This document shows positions 54,806 through 62,248 of a stretch of DNA of 64,000 nucleotides, one piece after another. The stretch comes from Streptococcus vicugnae (GTDB taxonomy: Bacteria > Bacillota > Bacilli > Lactobacillales > Streptococcaceae). Each line of letters begins with the position of its first letter. The stretch's first letter is position 1. The stretch covers positions 372,001 through 436,000 of the forward strand of contig NZ_JAEMHW010000002.1 of assembly GCF_016461705.1 (NCBI RefSeq), in the 5' to 3' direction. The position numbers and the translations under genes are program-made. The notes below the pieces were generated by a model. That model was not told where the DNA came from and made no database searches. It worked only from the letters and a program-made list of their open reading frames with translations.

Positions 54806-54927
54806 AACTTGCTCCTCGATTTCTAAAAACGGTTTCACGTTCTTAAGGCCATTATACTACTTTTTAAAAATAAAGAGATAAATGAAGTCAGCTTTTCAAA
54901 GCATTTTCAACAGACATTTCATATGTG

Positions 54928-54969
54928 TACAAAAACATCTTAGACCTATATATCTAAGATGTTTTTGTA
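54928..54969. terminator. Strong terminator between the chorismate-lyase-like gene and the ATPase gene
   Basis: A 17 bp perfect stem (54928-54944 / 54953-54969) with an 8 nt loop and A/T-rich ends. Confidence 0.85.
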
Positions 54970-54984
54970 TTTTAAAAATATACT

Positions 54985-55485
54985 CTAAATTATTAACGTA
55001 TCATTCAAAAGATCAAGTAAATTTTCTTCTAAATATAACTCAATGATATGAAAATAAACTTCACCATCATGTATAAATTGGTACTCTTTTACTGGATACT
55101 CTGCAGTTGTTAGATTAAAAAAGTTACAGTATTTGCTTATATAAGCCGGTTTTTTTAGGCCAGAAAAAATTATTACTCTCCTGTAATCAATTTTTTCTAA
55201 AATTTTACCAATCGGTATTGAACAATTCTGAACATGAAAATCATCCAATTGATTTACTTTATCAGCATCATAAATAACAATACCACCAGCTTTTAATGTT
55301 GTAGCTCGCAAGATCAAAGAATCTCCCCAATTATACCGAATAGAATAGTCTCTATCACAAATAATACGTTCTTGAATTATTTCTACTTCAACCTTTTTAT
55401 TTGTTATTGCTTCTAAAATTGAAGTAGTCGAGCCAGTATTTTGAAATAAAATATCACTAAGAACCTTTTTCAAATTTCTTTTCAT
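54985..55485 (-). CDS. Chorismate-lyase-like (UbiC/UTRA-fold) protein
   Basis: 166 residues. The pattern GSTTSILEAITNKKVEVEIIQ near the N-terminus, the central ILRATTLKAGGIVIYDADKV strand pair and IPIGKILEKIDYRR are those of the DUF98/UbiC chorismate-lyase-like fold. Typical members remove pyruvate from chorismate or bind a small aromatic acid. The conserved Arg and Glu of real UbiC cannot be assigned with certainty here, so a binding or sensing role is equally possible. It stands 28 nt after an MFS exporter gene, in an ArsR-controlled operon. Confidence 0.7.
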   Translation of the reverse strand: MKRNLKKVLSDILFQNTGSTTSILEAITNKKVEVEIIQERIICDRDYSIRYNWGDSLILRATTLKAGGIVIYDADKVNQLDDFHVQNCSIPIGKILEKIDYRRVIIFSGLKKPAYISKYCNFFNLTTAEYPVKEYQFIHDGEVYFHIIELYLEENLLDLLNDTLII

Positions 55486-55513
55486 TTGCCCACCTTGTTA
55501 CAACAAAGAACCA

Positions 55514-56668
55514 TTAATTATCAACCTTCTTAAAAGCTCCTGCTTGATAATACAATAGCAACGAAAGAGCAATCATTACTGCTGCAAAAACAGCAATTCC
55601 TGAAAATCCTGTAAATTGTTCAAATAAGATACCACCAACAATCCCTGCAATGGTTTCACCCAAATACATCACGGCATTTGATAATGATGAAATCGTACTT
55701 CGAGCATTTTCAACAGTACTTTGCAATGTCGTCATAAATAATGGAAAAATAAATCCATTATTCACATAAATAATAGTCAATAATACTTCTGCCATCCAAA
55801 AATGATGAACAAATAACAGCGCCACGTAAAGAATAACAAGTGTCATCAGTTCTGTTTTAAATGTTTTTTGTAAACCAAAACATTTAACAATATGACTGCC
55901 CAAAAGTGATCCAGCAAGATTACCAGCACCAATAGCAATAATTGCTGTACTAATATTAGCTAAAGACAAACCAAAGCTATGATTAAACCAAGTCGCAATA
56001 AAAGTGATTGCTGTAAATGATCCCGTCTGAAACACAAAATAAGCTAAAAGATAAGACACGGATTTTTTATTCGTTAAAACATTTTTATAAGCTACTGTAA
56101 AGGAAATTCTGTGTCCTGTTCCAATTTCCAATTTTGGCATATAAAAATTAATAAGAAGTAATAAGACCAAAGAGGCCGCTGAAATGGTAATGAATGGTGC
56201 ACGCCATGAAATTCCCGCAAGATAACCACCGATTGGAACACCCGCCATTTGAGAAACAGATAAACCAGCAGTTGCATAACCCATCACCTGAACAATATGT
56301 TTCTTATCAACCACCACTGGAATCGATGCCCAAACTTGAGGTGTCACAAAAGAGGCACTAATCCCAGCCAAAAAACGAAACAAAAGCATCAAAGTAAATG
56401 AATTGGCAAAGCCACACAAAAAAGTTGAAATCGTAAAGGCTAATAGACCATAGACCATCACTTTTTTTCGATCTCTTCCATCTGAAATTGGCCCTGAAAC
56501 CAAAGCAAATAGAGCATAACCAATAGCATACGCACTAACCATCCAGCCAGAAATTGACGTATCAATATGATAAAGACTAGATAAAGTCGTTAACAATGGA
56601 GAAATCAAAAACGTATCTGTTCCAATGATAAACATTGTTAAAAAGAACAAGGAAGCATATTTTTTCAT
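55514..56668 (-). CDS. MFS efflux transporter, DHA1 type
   Basis: About 384 residues with twelve membrane helices. The loop 2-3 motif is GPISDGRDRKKVMVYG, and the DHA1 exporter motif C is GYATAGLSVSQMAGVPIGGYL in helix 5. This group exports drugs, sugars or aromatic compounds by proton exchange. The start is uncertain: GTG at 56680 is too close to the GAAAG, so the ATG at 56668 is used. It is first in a two-gene unit with the chorismate-lyase-like gene, and its leader holds an ArsR-type operator. Confidence 0.87.
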   Translation of the reverse strand: MKKYASLFFLTMFIIGTDTFLISPLLTTLSSLYHIDTSISGWMVSAYAIGYALFALVSGPISDGRDRKKVMVYGLLAFTISTFLCGFANSFTLMLLFRFLAGISASFVTPQVWASIPVVVDKKHIVQVMGYATAGLSVSQMAGVPIGGYLAGISWRAPFITISAASLVLLLLINFYMPKLEIGTGHRISFTVAYKNVLTNKKSVSYLLAYFVFQTGSFTAITFIATWFNHSFGLSLANISTAIIAIGAGNLAGSLLGSHIVKCFGLQKTFKTELMTLVILYVALLFVHHFWMAEVLLTIIYVNNGFIFPLFMTTLQSTVENARSTISSLSNAVMYLGETIAGIVGGILFEQFTGFSGIAVFAAVMIALSLLLYYQAGAFKKVDN

Positions 56669-56760
56669 TTTTATAATCACACTTTCTATTAATTGAAAAA
56701 CAAGCTGATATTATCAGCATCACCCAGCAATCACAATCTCCTCTCACTTTAGTTCAATAG

Positions 56761-56817
56761 TTCAAAGACTTTTGAAATATTATGTAATATATTACTACTC
56801 AAAAGAAATACTGTCAA
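56761..56817 (-). promoter_or_regulatory. Promoter and ArsR-type operator of the MFS operon
   Basis: Minus strand: -35 TTGACA (56812-56817), 17 nt spacer, -10 TAATAT (56789-56794). Just downstream is TTCAAA-AGTC-TTTGAA (56761-56776), a perfect 6+6 dyad, followed by a second TTGAAC half site. Placement after the -10 suits repression. A 15 bp palindrome (56704-56718) also lies in the leader. Confidence 0.75.
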
Positions 56818-56854
56818 GATTTATTTTCAGAAAATTAAAAAAGCACTTAATAAA

Positions 56855-56883
56855 TTGACAAATAAAACTTCCGATAGTACAAT
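56855..56883 (+). promoter_or_regulatory. arsR-type gene promoter, predicting a leaderless transcript
   Basis: -35 TTGACA (56855-56860), 17 nt spacer, -10 TACAAT (56878-56883). Near consensus. The start expected 7 nt later is the A of the ATG at 56890, and there is no ribosome site. Confidence 0.7.
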
Positions 56884-56889
56884 TTTCGT

Positions 56890-57189
56890 ATGACTATTGA
56901 ACAATATTCTAACTATAATGATGAAGATTTAATCAAAATTTTTAAAGCCTTAGCTGATCCAGTCAGATTAAATATTCTTCGTATCTTATCGAAGAGAGAA
57001 AGTGAGCTTGGCTGTGGTGAAATCGGTGAATTGCTCAATATGAGCAAATCCGCTGTCTCTTACCACTTTAAAACTCTACGCGAGGCTGGCCTAACGATTA
57101 CCCGAAAAGCTGGGCAAAATAAATTTGTCCGATTAAACCATGACACTCTTGAAAAATACTCATTAACCAATTTAATTAATAATTTATAA
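56890..57189 (+). CDS. ArsR/SmtB-family repressor
   Basis: 99 residues, a winged helix-turn-helix dimer: FKALADPVRLNILRILSKRE, the recognition helix region LLNMSKSAVSYHFKTLREAGL and the wing KAGQNKFVRLN. The ELGCGEIG segment has a single Cys and no ELCVCDL-type metal site, so a metal inducer is unlikely; it may sense a small organic molecule. It diverges from the MFS/chorismate-lyase-like operon and presumably represses it. No Shine-Dalgarno sequence is present before the ATG. Confidence 0.88.
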   Translation: MTIEQYSNYNDEDLIKIFKALADPVRLNILRILSKRESELGCGEIGELLNMSKSAVSYHFKTLREAGLTITRKAGQNKFVRLNHDTLEKYSLTNLINNL

Positions 57190-57190
57190 T

Positions 57191-57220
57191 AAAAAAACTG
57201 GAGTAAACTCCAGCTTTTTT
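57191..57220. terminator. Bidirectional terminator after the ArsR gene
   Basis: A 7 bp stem CTGGAGT / ACTCCAG (57198-57204 / 57207-57213) between an A run and a T run. Confidence 0.85.
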
Positions 57221-57225
57221 TATGC

Positions 57226-57690
57226 TTATTCTGCGGCCAAAATTCCTTGTTTTTGAATTTCTCCCAAGAAGAAACGTGCAATTGGACCGACAATGATAAA
57301 GTTATAAGGTAAAGCAACAACAAAGTTTGTCAACCAAGTACGACCGTACAAAGCCAAGCTAACATTTGACAAGCCATGACTAAAAATCATTCCATAAAGT
57401 GACATGCAAGTTACCATACCAAGAACCATGCAGCCTGACACCGTAAGGATTTTTACTAATTGATGTTTTAAACCACTTGGCAGAATTCCAAATGCGATTT
57501 TTTTAGCAATTGGTCCAACAATTAGAGTATCTAAAATAAAAGCAACGATAAATCCTGGAATGAAACCTAAAAAGACATGTTGCCATGAAAAAGCACCTGC
57601 AACAACTAAATTCCAAATACTCATTCCAAAAACCATCATTCCACACATCAAACATGTAAACACCATTGCTTCTTTAAAATTACGAGGCAT
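57226..57690 (-). CDS. DUF2798-family membrane protein
   Basis: About 154 residues with four membrane helices in two similar halves, each ending with a PYNFIIVGPIARFF-like or DTLIVGPIAKKI-like block, the DUF2798 internal repeat. The function is unknown. The start at 57690 is behind GGAG, with the ATG 7 nt later; an ATG four codons up overlaps that site. The gene has a long leader with unexplained secondary structure. Confidence 0.85.
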   Translation of the reverse strand: MPRNFKEAMVFTCLMCGMMVFGMSIWNLVVAGAFSWQHVFLGFIPGFIVAFILDTLIVGPIAKKIAFGILPSGLKHQLVKILTVSGCMVLGMVTCMSLYGMIFSHGLSNVSLALYGRTWLTNFVVALPYNFIIVGPIARFFLGEIQKQGILAAE

Positions 57691-57702
57691 CTTATTCTCC
57701 AT

Positions 57703-57929
57703 TCATTTTATATAATCGATTATCGACCCTCAACCTAGGTCGGCGTACAACAATATGTCCTCCGCTAGGATAGTGCCTGAATGGATTTTTTACTCCAACA
57801 CTTCTCCAATCAACTCCAGTTTACAGTCAACAGGATTCAGTCTACCATAAAAAAATTTTCTTCGTAAGTGATTTTTGCCAAAAAATAAAAGTAAACGTTT
57901 TACCTGAAAAATCAATCTAAAAACTAACA
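57703..57929 (-). other. Structured leader before the DUF2798 gene
   Basis: About 230 nt without a gene. On the minus strand a CCTAG (57765-57769) can pair with CTAGG (57734-57738), with an inner GG/CC pair and a GGAGGACA loop segment. It is followed by a CGACC/GGTCG-type stem (57724-57742) and a 12 bp palindrome ATAATCGATTAT (57712-57723). Farther up, GGAG-containing repeats occur (57795-57820). It is more GC-rich than the other spacers. I cannot match it to a known riboswitch class. Confidence 0.45.
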
Positions 57930-57977
57930 AAAACACCTCCTGCAAAAGGGCTGAGCCATTTTACAAAAAGGTGTTTT
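57930..57977 (-). terminator. Terminator of the ABC exporter operon
   Basis: Arms 57930-57938 and 57969-57977 (AAAACACCT / AGGTGTTTT), with more pairing inside the 30 nt loop. Confidence 0.7.
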
Positions 57978-57983
57978 AAGATG

Positions 57984-59861
57984 TTATTCACTAATGGCGT
58001 TACCTGTGTAGAGTTGGTAGTAACGGCCTTTTTGGGCAATTAATTCGTCGTGGTTACCACGTTCGATGATACGTCCTTGTTCAAGTACCATGATACAATC
58101 AGCATTGCGAACTGTTGACAAACGGTGAGCAATGACGAAGGTTGTACGACCTTTCATAAGAGCATCCATACCTTCTTGAACATGAACCTCTGTACGCGTA
58201 TCGATTGATGAGGTTGCTTCATCAAGAATCAATGCAGGTGGATTTGCGACGGCTGCACGCGCAATCGCAAGTAATTGACGTTGACCTTGAGACAAGTTAC
58301 TTCCGTCACCAGTTAAAATCGTATCGTAACCATCAGGCAGACGTTTAATAAAGTCATGCGCATTAGCCAATTTTGCAGCATCGATACATTCGTCATCGGT
58401 CGCATCCAAACGTCCATAACGAATATTATCCATGACTGTTCCTGTAAAGAGGTGTGTATCTTGAAGTACAATTCCTAAACTGCGACGAAGATCTGCTTTT
58501 TTGATTTTACGAATGTTGATACCATCGTAATGAATCTTACCTTCTTGAATATCATAGAAACGGTTAATCAAGTTTGTAATGGTTGTCTTACCAGCACCAG
58601 TTGACCCAACAAAGGCAATTTTTTGACCAGGTTCCGCAAAAAGATTGATTTCATGAAGCACCATCTTATCATCATTATAACCGAAAGTTACATCTGAGAA
58701 GGTTACACGACCTTCTTGTTTGTGATAAGTGACACTACCATCCTCATGCGGATGTTTCCATGCCCATGTACCAGTTGCTTCTTCAACTTCTTGAAGATTT
58801 CCATCAGCATCTTCTTTAGCATTAACCAATTCAACATAGCCTTCATCAACTTCAACTTCAGCGTCAAGCAATTTGAAGACACGGTCTGCACCGGCCATCG
58901 CCATAACCACTGAGTTGATTTGTTGGCTGATTTGAGTAATTGGGTTAGTAAATCCACGGTTCAAAGCAAGGAAAGAAACCAAAGTTCCCAAAGTCAAACC
59001 AGCATAACCATGAAGTGCCAAAGCCGCACCGAGCATGGCACAAAGAACATATGAAATGTGTCCAATGTTAGCAGATACTGGCATCAAGATATTGGCAAAA
59101 ATATTGGCATTTGTAGCCGAATGACGAAGTTCTTGATTGAGTTTACGGAAATCTTCTTTGGCACGTTCTTCGTGATTAAAGACTTTAACAACTTTTTGCC
59201 CATCCATCATTTCTTCGATGAAACCATTAACGCGACCGAGGTCATTTTGTTGGTCATGGAAATATTTTGATGATTGCGCAGCGATTTTACGAGCTACATA
59301 AAGCAAAACAATAACCATAAAAACTGACAAGGCTGACAATGGCACATTCAATACTAACATGCTGACAAAGGTTGTCAAAATAGAAAAGCTAGAGTTCACG
59401 ACTTGGGGAATACTTTGTCCAATCAATTGACGAAGCGTATCAACGTCGTTGGTATAGATTGACATGATGTCCCCGTGAGCATGCGTATCAAAGTACTTGA
59501 TTGGCAAGCTTTCCATATGCGTAAAGAGGTCAATACGAATACGACGCATTGTTCCTTGTCCCACATAAACCATCAAACGGTTATAAGTGTAAGTACTTGC
59601 TACCCCGATAATTCCAATAATGATTAGTTGGAAAATAGCATGTGCTAAACCAGAAAAGTCAGGATTTTTAGCAGCCAAAAGAGGTGTGACATAACTATCA
59701 ATCAAGGTTTGCATGAACAAACTAAAACGAACCATACAAAGCGCAGCAATCAAAATCAAGACGAAAACAGCCATGAAACGCCATTTATAATTCTTAATCA
59801 CATAAGCCAAAACACGTTTTAGTGTGGCTTGTTTGTTCACTTCTTTTTTAGGTTGAGCCAT
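57984..59861 (-). CDS. ABC multidrug exporter subunit B
   Basis: 625 residues: six membrane helices (about 30-330), then the ATPase domain with Walker A GSTGAGKTT, signature LSQGQRQLLAIARA, Walker B LILDEATSSIDTRT and the switch His in VIAHRLSTV. It carries an extra acidic stretch of about 45 residues between the two domains (about 350-395). The catalytic Glu after Walker B is present, so this is the consensus half of the heterodimer. Start codon overlaps the partner stop (TAATG). The partner and the MarR gene complete an operon like satRAB of S. suis and bmrCD of Bacillus. Confidence 0.92.
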   Translation of the reverse strand: MAQPKKEVNKQATLKRVLAYVIKNYKWRFMAVFVLILIAALCMVRFSLFMQTLIDSYVTPLLAAKNPDFSGLAHAIFQLIIIGIIGVASTYTYNRLMVYVGQGTMRRIRIDLFTHMESLPIKYFDTHAHGDIMSIYTNDVDTLRQLIGQSIPQVVNSSFSILTTFVSMLVLNVPLSALSVFMVIVLLYVARKIAAQSSKYFHDQQNDLGRVNGFIEEMMDGQKVVKVFNHEERAKEDFRKLNQELRHSATNANIFANILMPVSANIGHISYVLCAMLGAALALHGYAGLTLGTLVSFLALNRGFTNPITQISQQINSVVMAMAGADRVFKLLDAEVEVDEGYVELVNAKEDADGNLQEVEEATGTWAWKHPHEDGSVTYHKQEGRVTFSDVTFGYNDDKMVLHEINLFAEPGQKIAFVGSTGAGKTTITNLINRFYDIQEGKIHYDGINIRKIKKADLRRSLGIVLQDTHLFTGTVMDNIRYGRLDATDDECIDAAKLANAHDFIKRLPDGYDTILTGDGSNLSQGQRQLLAIARAAVANPPALILDEATSSIDTRTEVHVQEGMDALMKGRTTFVIAHRLSTVRNADCIMVLEQGRIIERGNHDELIAQKGRYYQLYTGNAISE

Positions 59862-61621
59862 TAGTTATTACCTCCTTCCTCATCAAAATCACCGCTACCT
59901 TGTTGTTGAACCTCATTGATTTCACGGTAGATAGCGTTTGTTTGTAGTAATTCATCGTGGCTAGCAAAGCCAGAGATTTTACCATCATCAAGCACCAAAA
60001 TCTTATCTGCGTGTTGCACACTTGAAATACGTTGTGCAATGATAATTTTTGTTGTTCCTGGAATTGTTTCTTCAAATGAACGACGAATATTGGCATCTGT
60101 GGCAGTATCCACGGCACTTGTTGAATCATCCAAAATCAAAACTTTTGGTTTTTTCAGCAAAGCACGAGCGATACAAAGACGTTGTTTTTGTCCACCTGAG
60201 ACATTACTTCCGCCTTGTTCAATCCAAGTATTGTATTTGTCAGGGAAGCGTTCGATAAATTCATCTGCACAGGCTTGGCGACAAGCTTCCATACATTCTT
60301 CGTCAGTCGCATTTTCATTACCCCAACGAAGGTTATCAAGAATTGTTCCTGAGAAAAGGACATTTTTTTGAAGCACTACGGCAACTTGGTCACGAAGAAC
60401 TTCCAAATCATATTCACGAACATCATGTCCACCAACTTTAATTGACCCAGCATCAACATCGTAAAGGCGAGAAATCAAGTTAGCAAATGATGTTTTCCCT
60501 GAACCTGTACCACCGATAACACCGATAATTTCACCTGACTTGATGCTCAAATCAATATCAGAAAGCACTTCTTCACCACCGCCATGTTTGTATGAAAAAT
60601 GCACGTGGTTAAATTCAATGCTACCATCTGGAACTTCCATCAAAGGAGTTTCTGGATTAACGATGTCAGCTTTTTCATTCAAGACTTCAGCAATACGTTC
60701 AGCACTTGCTGTGCTCATTGAGACCATAACCATAATCATTGACAACATCATTAGTGACATCATCATGGCAAAGATGTATGACATTAAGGATGTCAATTCA
60801 CCTGTTGTCAAACTACCATCAACGATAAACTGTGCCCCAAACCATGACAAGCAAATAATACATGTAAAGATGATAAACATCATGACTGGCACATTGAAGA
60901 TGATAATTTTTTCAGCTTTTACAAAAAGGCGATAAATATTTTCAGCAGCCTTAGTGAATTTTTTATTTTCATATTTTTCACGAACAAATGCTTTCACCAC
61001 TCGAATGGCTGAAATATTTTCTTGAACACTAGCATTCAAATCATCATACTTACGAAAGACGTAATTGAAAGTTGTCATAGCCTTACGCATGATAAATAGA
61101 AGAGATGCTCCTAAAATCAAAACAGCCGCAAGGAAAATCAAACTCAAGCGGCGATCCACCACAAAACACATAATCATACTAACAATGATTGTTAACGGTG
61201 CACGCACAACAATACGAATGATCATTTGATAAGCATTCTGTACATTTGTAACGTCTGTTGTCATACGAGTGACAAGACCAGCTGTACTGTATTTATCAAT
61301 ATTTGAAAAGGCGAAGGTTTGAATATTTTCATACATTCCTTCACGCAAATTAGCAGCAAACCCAGCTGAGGCTTGCGCAGCGAATTTACCAGCCAAGAAA
61401 CCAGTTGTTAAACCACATGTGGCAAGAACCAACATCAAGATTCCATACTTCATGGCAACAGCCAAGTTCCCAGCTTGTACCCCTTGGTCAATTAACTTAG
61501 CAATGACAAAAGGGACTGACATATCGAAGAAAACCTCTAAAGCTGCACACAAAGGAGCAAGTAAAGATGGTGTCTTATACTCCTTGACTTGAGCTAAAAG
61601 AGTTTTAATCATTCTCGTCAC
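59861..61621 (-). CDS. ABC multidrug exporter subunit A
   Basis: 586 residues: six membrane helices (about 15-320) and the ATPase domain with Walker A GGTGSGKTS, signature VSGGQKQRLCIARAL and Walker B VLILDDSTSAVDT. The residue after the Walker B Asp is Asp instead of the catalytic Glu, and the switch residue in IIAQRISSV is Gln instead of His. This is the degenerate half typical of heterodimeric exporters such as BmrC or SatA-type proteins, which pair with a fully active half. It overlaps the MarR gene by 17 nt. Confidence 0.92.
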   Translation of the reverse strand: MTRMIKTLLAQVKEYKTPSLLAPLCAALEVFFDMSVPFVIAKLIDQGVQAGNLAVAMKYGILMLVLATCGLTTGFLAGKFAAQASAGFAANLREGMYENIQTFAFSNIDKYSTAGLVTRMTTDVTNVQNAYQMIIRIVVRAPLTIIVSMIMCFVVDRRLSLIFLAAVLILGASLLFIMRKAMTTFNYVFRKYDDLNASVQENISAIRVVKAFVREKYENKKFTKAAENIYRLFVKAEKIIIFNVPVMMFIIFTCIICLSWFGAQFIVDGSLTTGELTSLMSYIFAMMMSLMMLSMIMVMVSMSTASAERIAEVLNEKADIVNPETPLMEVPDGSIEFNHVHFSYKHGGGEEVLSDIDLSIKSGEIIGVIGGTGSGKTSFANLISRLYDVDAGSIKVGGHDVREYDLEVLRDQVAVVLQKNVLFSGTILDNLRWGNENATDEECMEACRQACADEFIERFPDKYNTWIEQGGSNVSGGQKQRLCIARALLKKPKVLILDDSTSAVDTATDANIRRSFEETIPGTTKIIIAQRISSVQHADKILVLDDGKISGFASHDELLQTNAIYREINEVQQQGSGDFDEEGGNN

Positions 61622-62066
61622 CTCTTTCTACAACATTATAATAAGCTCGTTCGAGCAATGAATGAAATGTTTCTTGATCTTTATCAAAAAAGCCTCTAAT
61701 GATATCGTCTTCAGACTCTTCCAAGTGACCACAAACCAGCATAATCAAGTCCAAGCCCTTATCAGAAATACGCACTTTCTTGATACGCTTGTCTTTTTCA
61801 TCCTGACCTGTAATAACTAATTCCTTTTGTTCCAAACGCGAGATAATCCCAGCCATGGTTGGTTGCGACACTTCAAATTCTCTCTCTAATTCCTTATAAG
61901 TACAACAATCCTTGTCATCTTTTAAGTACAACAACACCCAAGCTTGCATAATGGTGATATTATAAGGCTTTAAGAAATTATTCATGTTTTGTTCTAAACG
62001 ATGCGCAATTCGCTTAACAAGCCAACCATATGGAGCATTTTTAGAATTCATAGTTACCTCCGACAA
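61605..62066 (-). CDS. MarR-family repressor of the ABC exporter
   Basis: 153 residues, a winged helix-turn-helix with dimer helices at both ends. The DNA-binding part is CTYKELEREFEVSQPTMAGIISRLEQKELVITGQDEKDKRIKKVRISDKG, with the wing DxRxxx pattern typical of MarR. Its end overlaps the exporter gene by 17 nt. Fluoroquinolone-linked SatR-SatAB of S. suis has the same order. A palindrome over its own -35 indicates autorepression of the whole operon. Excellent GGAGG ribosome site, lying inside a possible 12-codon leader frame. Confidence 0.92.
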   Translation of the reverse strand: MSEVTMNSKNAPYGWLVKRIAHRLEQNMNNFLKPYNITIMQAWVLLYLKDDKDCCTYKELEREFEVSQPTMAGIISRLEQKELVITGQDEKDKRIKKVRISDKGLDLIMLVCGHLEESEDDIIRGFFDKDQETFHSLLERAYYNVVERGDEND

Positions 62067-62092
62067 TAAAAAAGCAAGTCCCTAAAAAACAT
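62054..62092 (-). other. Possible 12-codon leader peptide before the MarR gene
   Basis: A small frame ATG-TAA encodes MFFRDLLFYCRR and ends 2 nt before the MarR start codon at 62066-62064 read in frame shift; its last codons overlap the GGAGG ribosome site. The start has only a weak site upstream. It could be chance. Confidence 0.2.
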
Positions 62093-62153
62093 CCGTCAGA
62101 ATTTGTAGACATTTTTTAAAGTTTGCTAAACATTCCATTTTATTCCATTAATT

Positions 62154-62195
62154 ATTATAAAACTTTAAGTTAAAAAGTCAATAGCCCGCTATTGA
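62154..62195 (-). promoter_or_regulatory. Promoter and MarR-type operator of the ABC exporter operon
   Basis: -35 TTGACT (62176-62181), 16 nt spacer, -10 TATAAT (62154-62159). The 18 bp palindrome TCAATAGC-CC-GCTATTGA (62178-62195) covers the -35, and a second small dyad AACTTTAAGTT lies in the spacer. This is a normal MarR arrangement. Confidence 0.78.
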
Positions 62196-62214
62196 TTTTT
62201 TTAAAATCAAAAAA

Positions 62215-62239
62215 AGCCTGTTTTGATTCAAAACAGACT
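62215..62239 (-). terminator. Terminator of the ABC-F gene
   Basis: CTGTTTTGA (62218-62226) pairs with TCAAAACAG (62228-62236), with G-U extension and a T run following on the minus strand. Confidence 0.85.
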
Positions 62240-62248
62240 ATCTTACAT

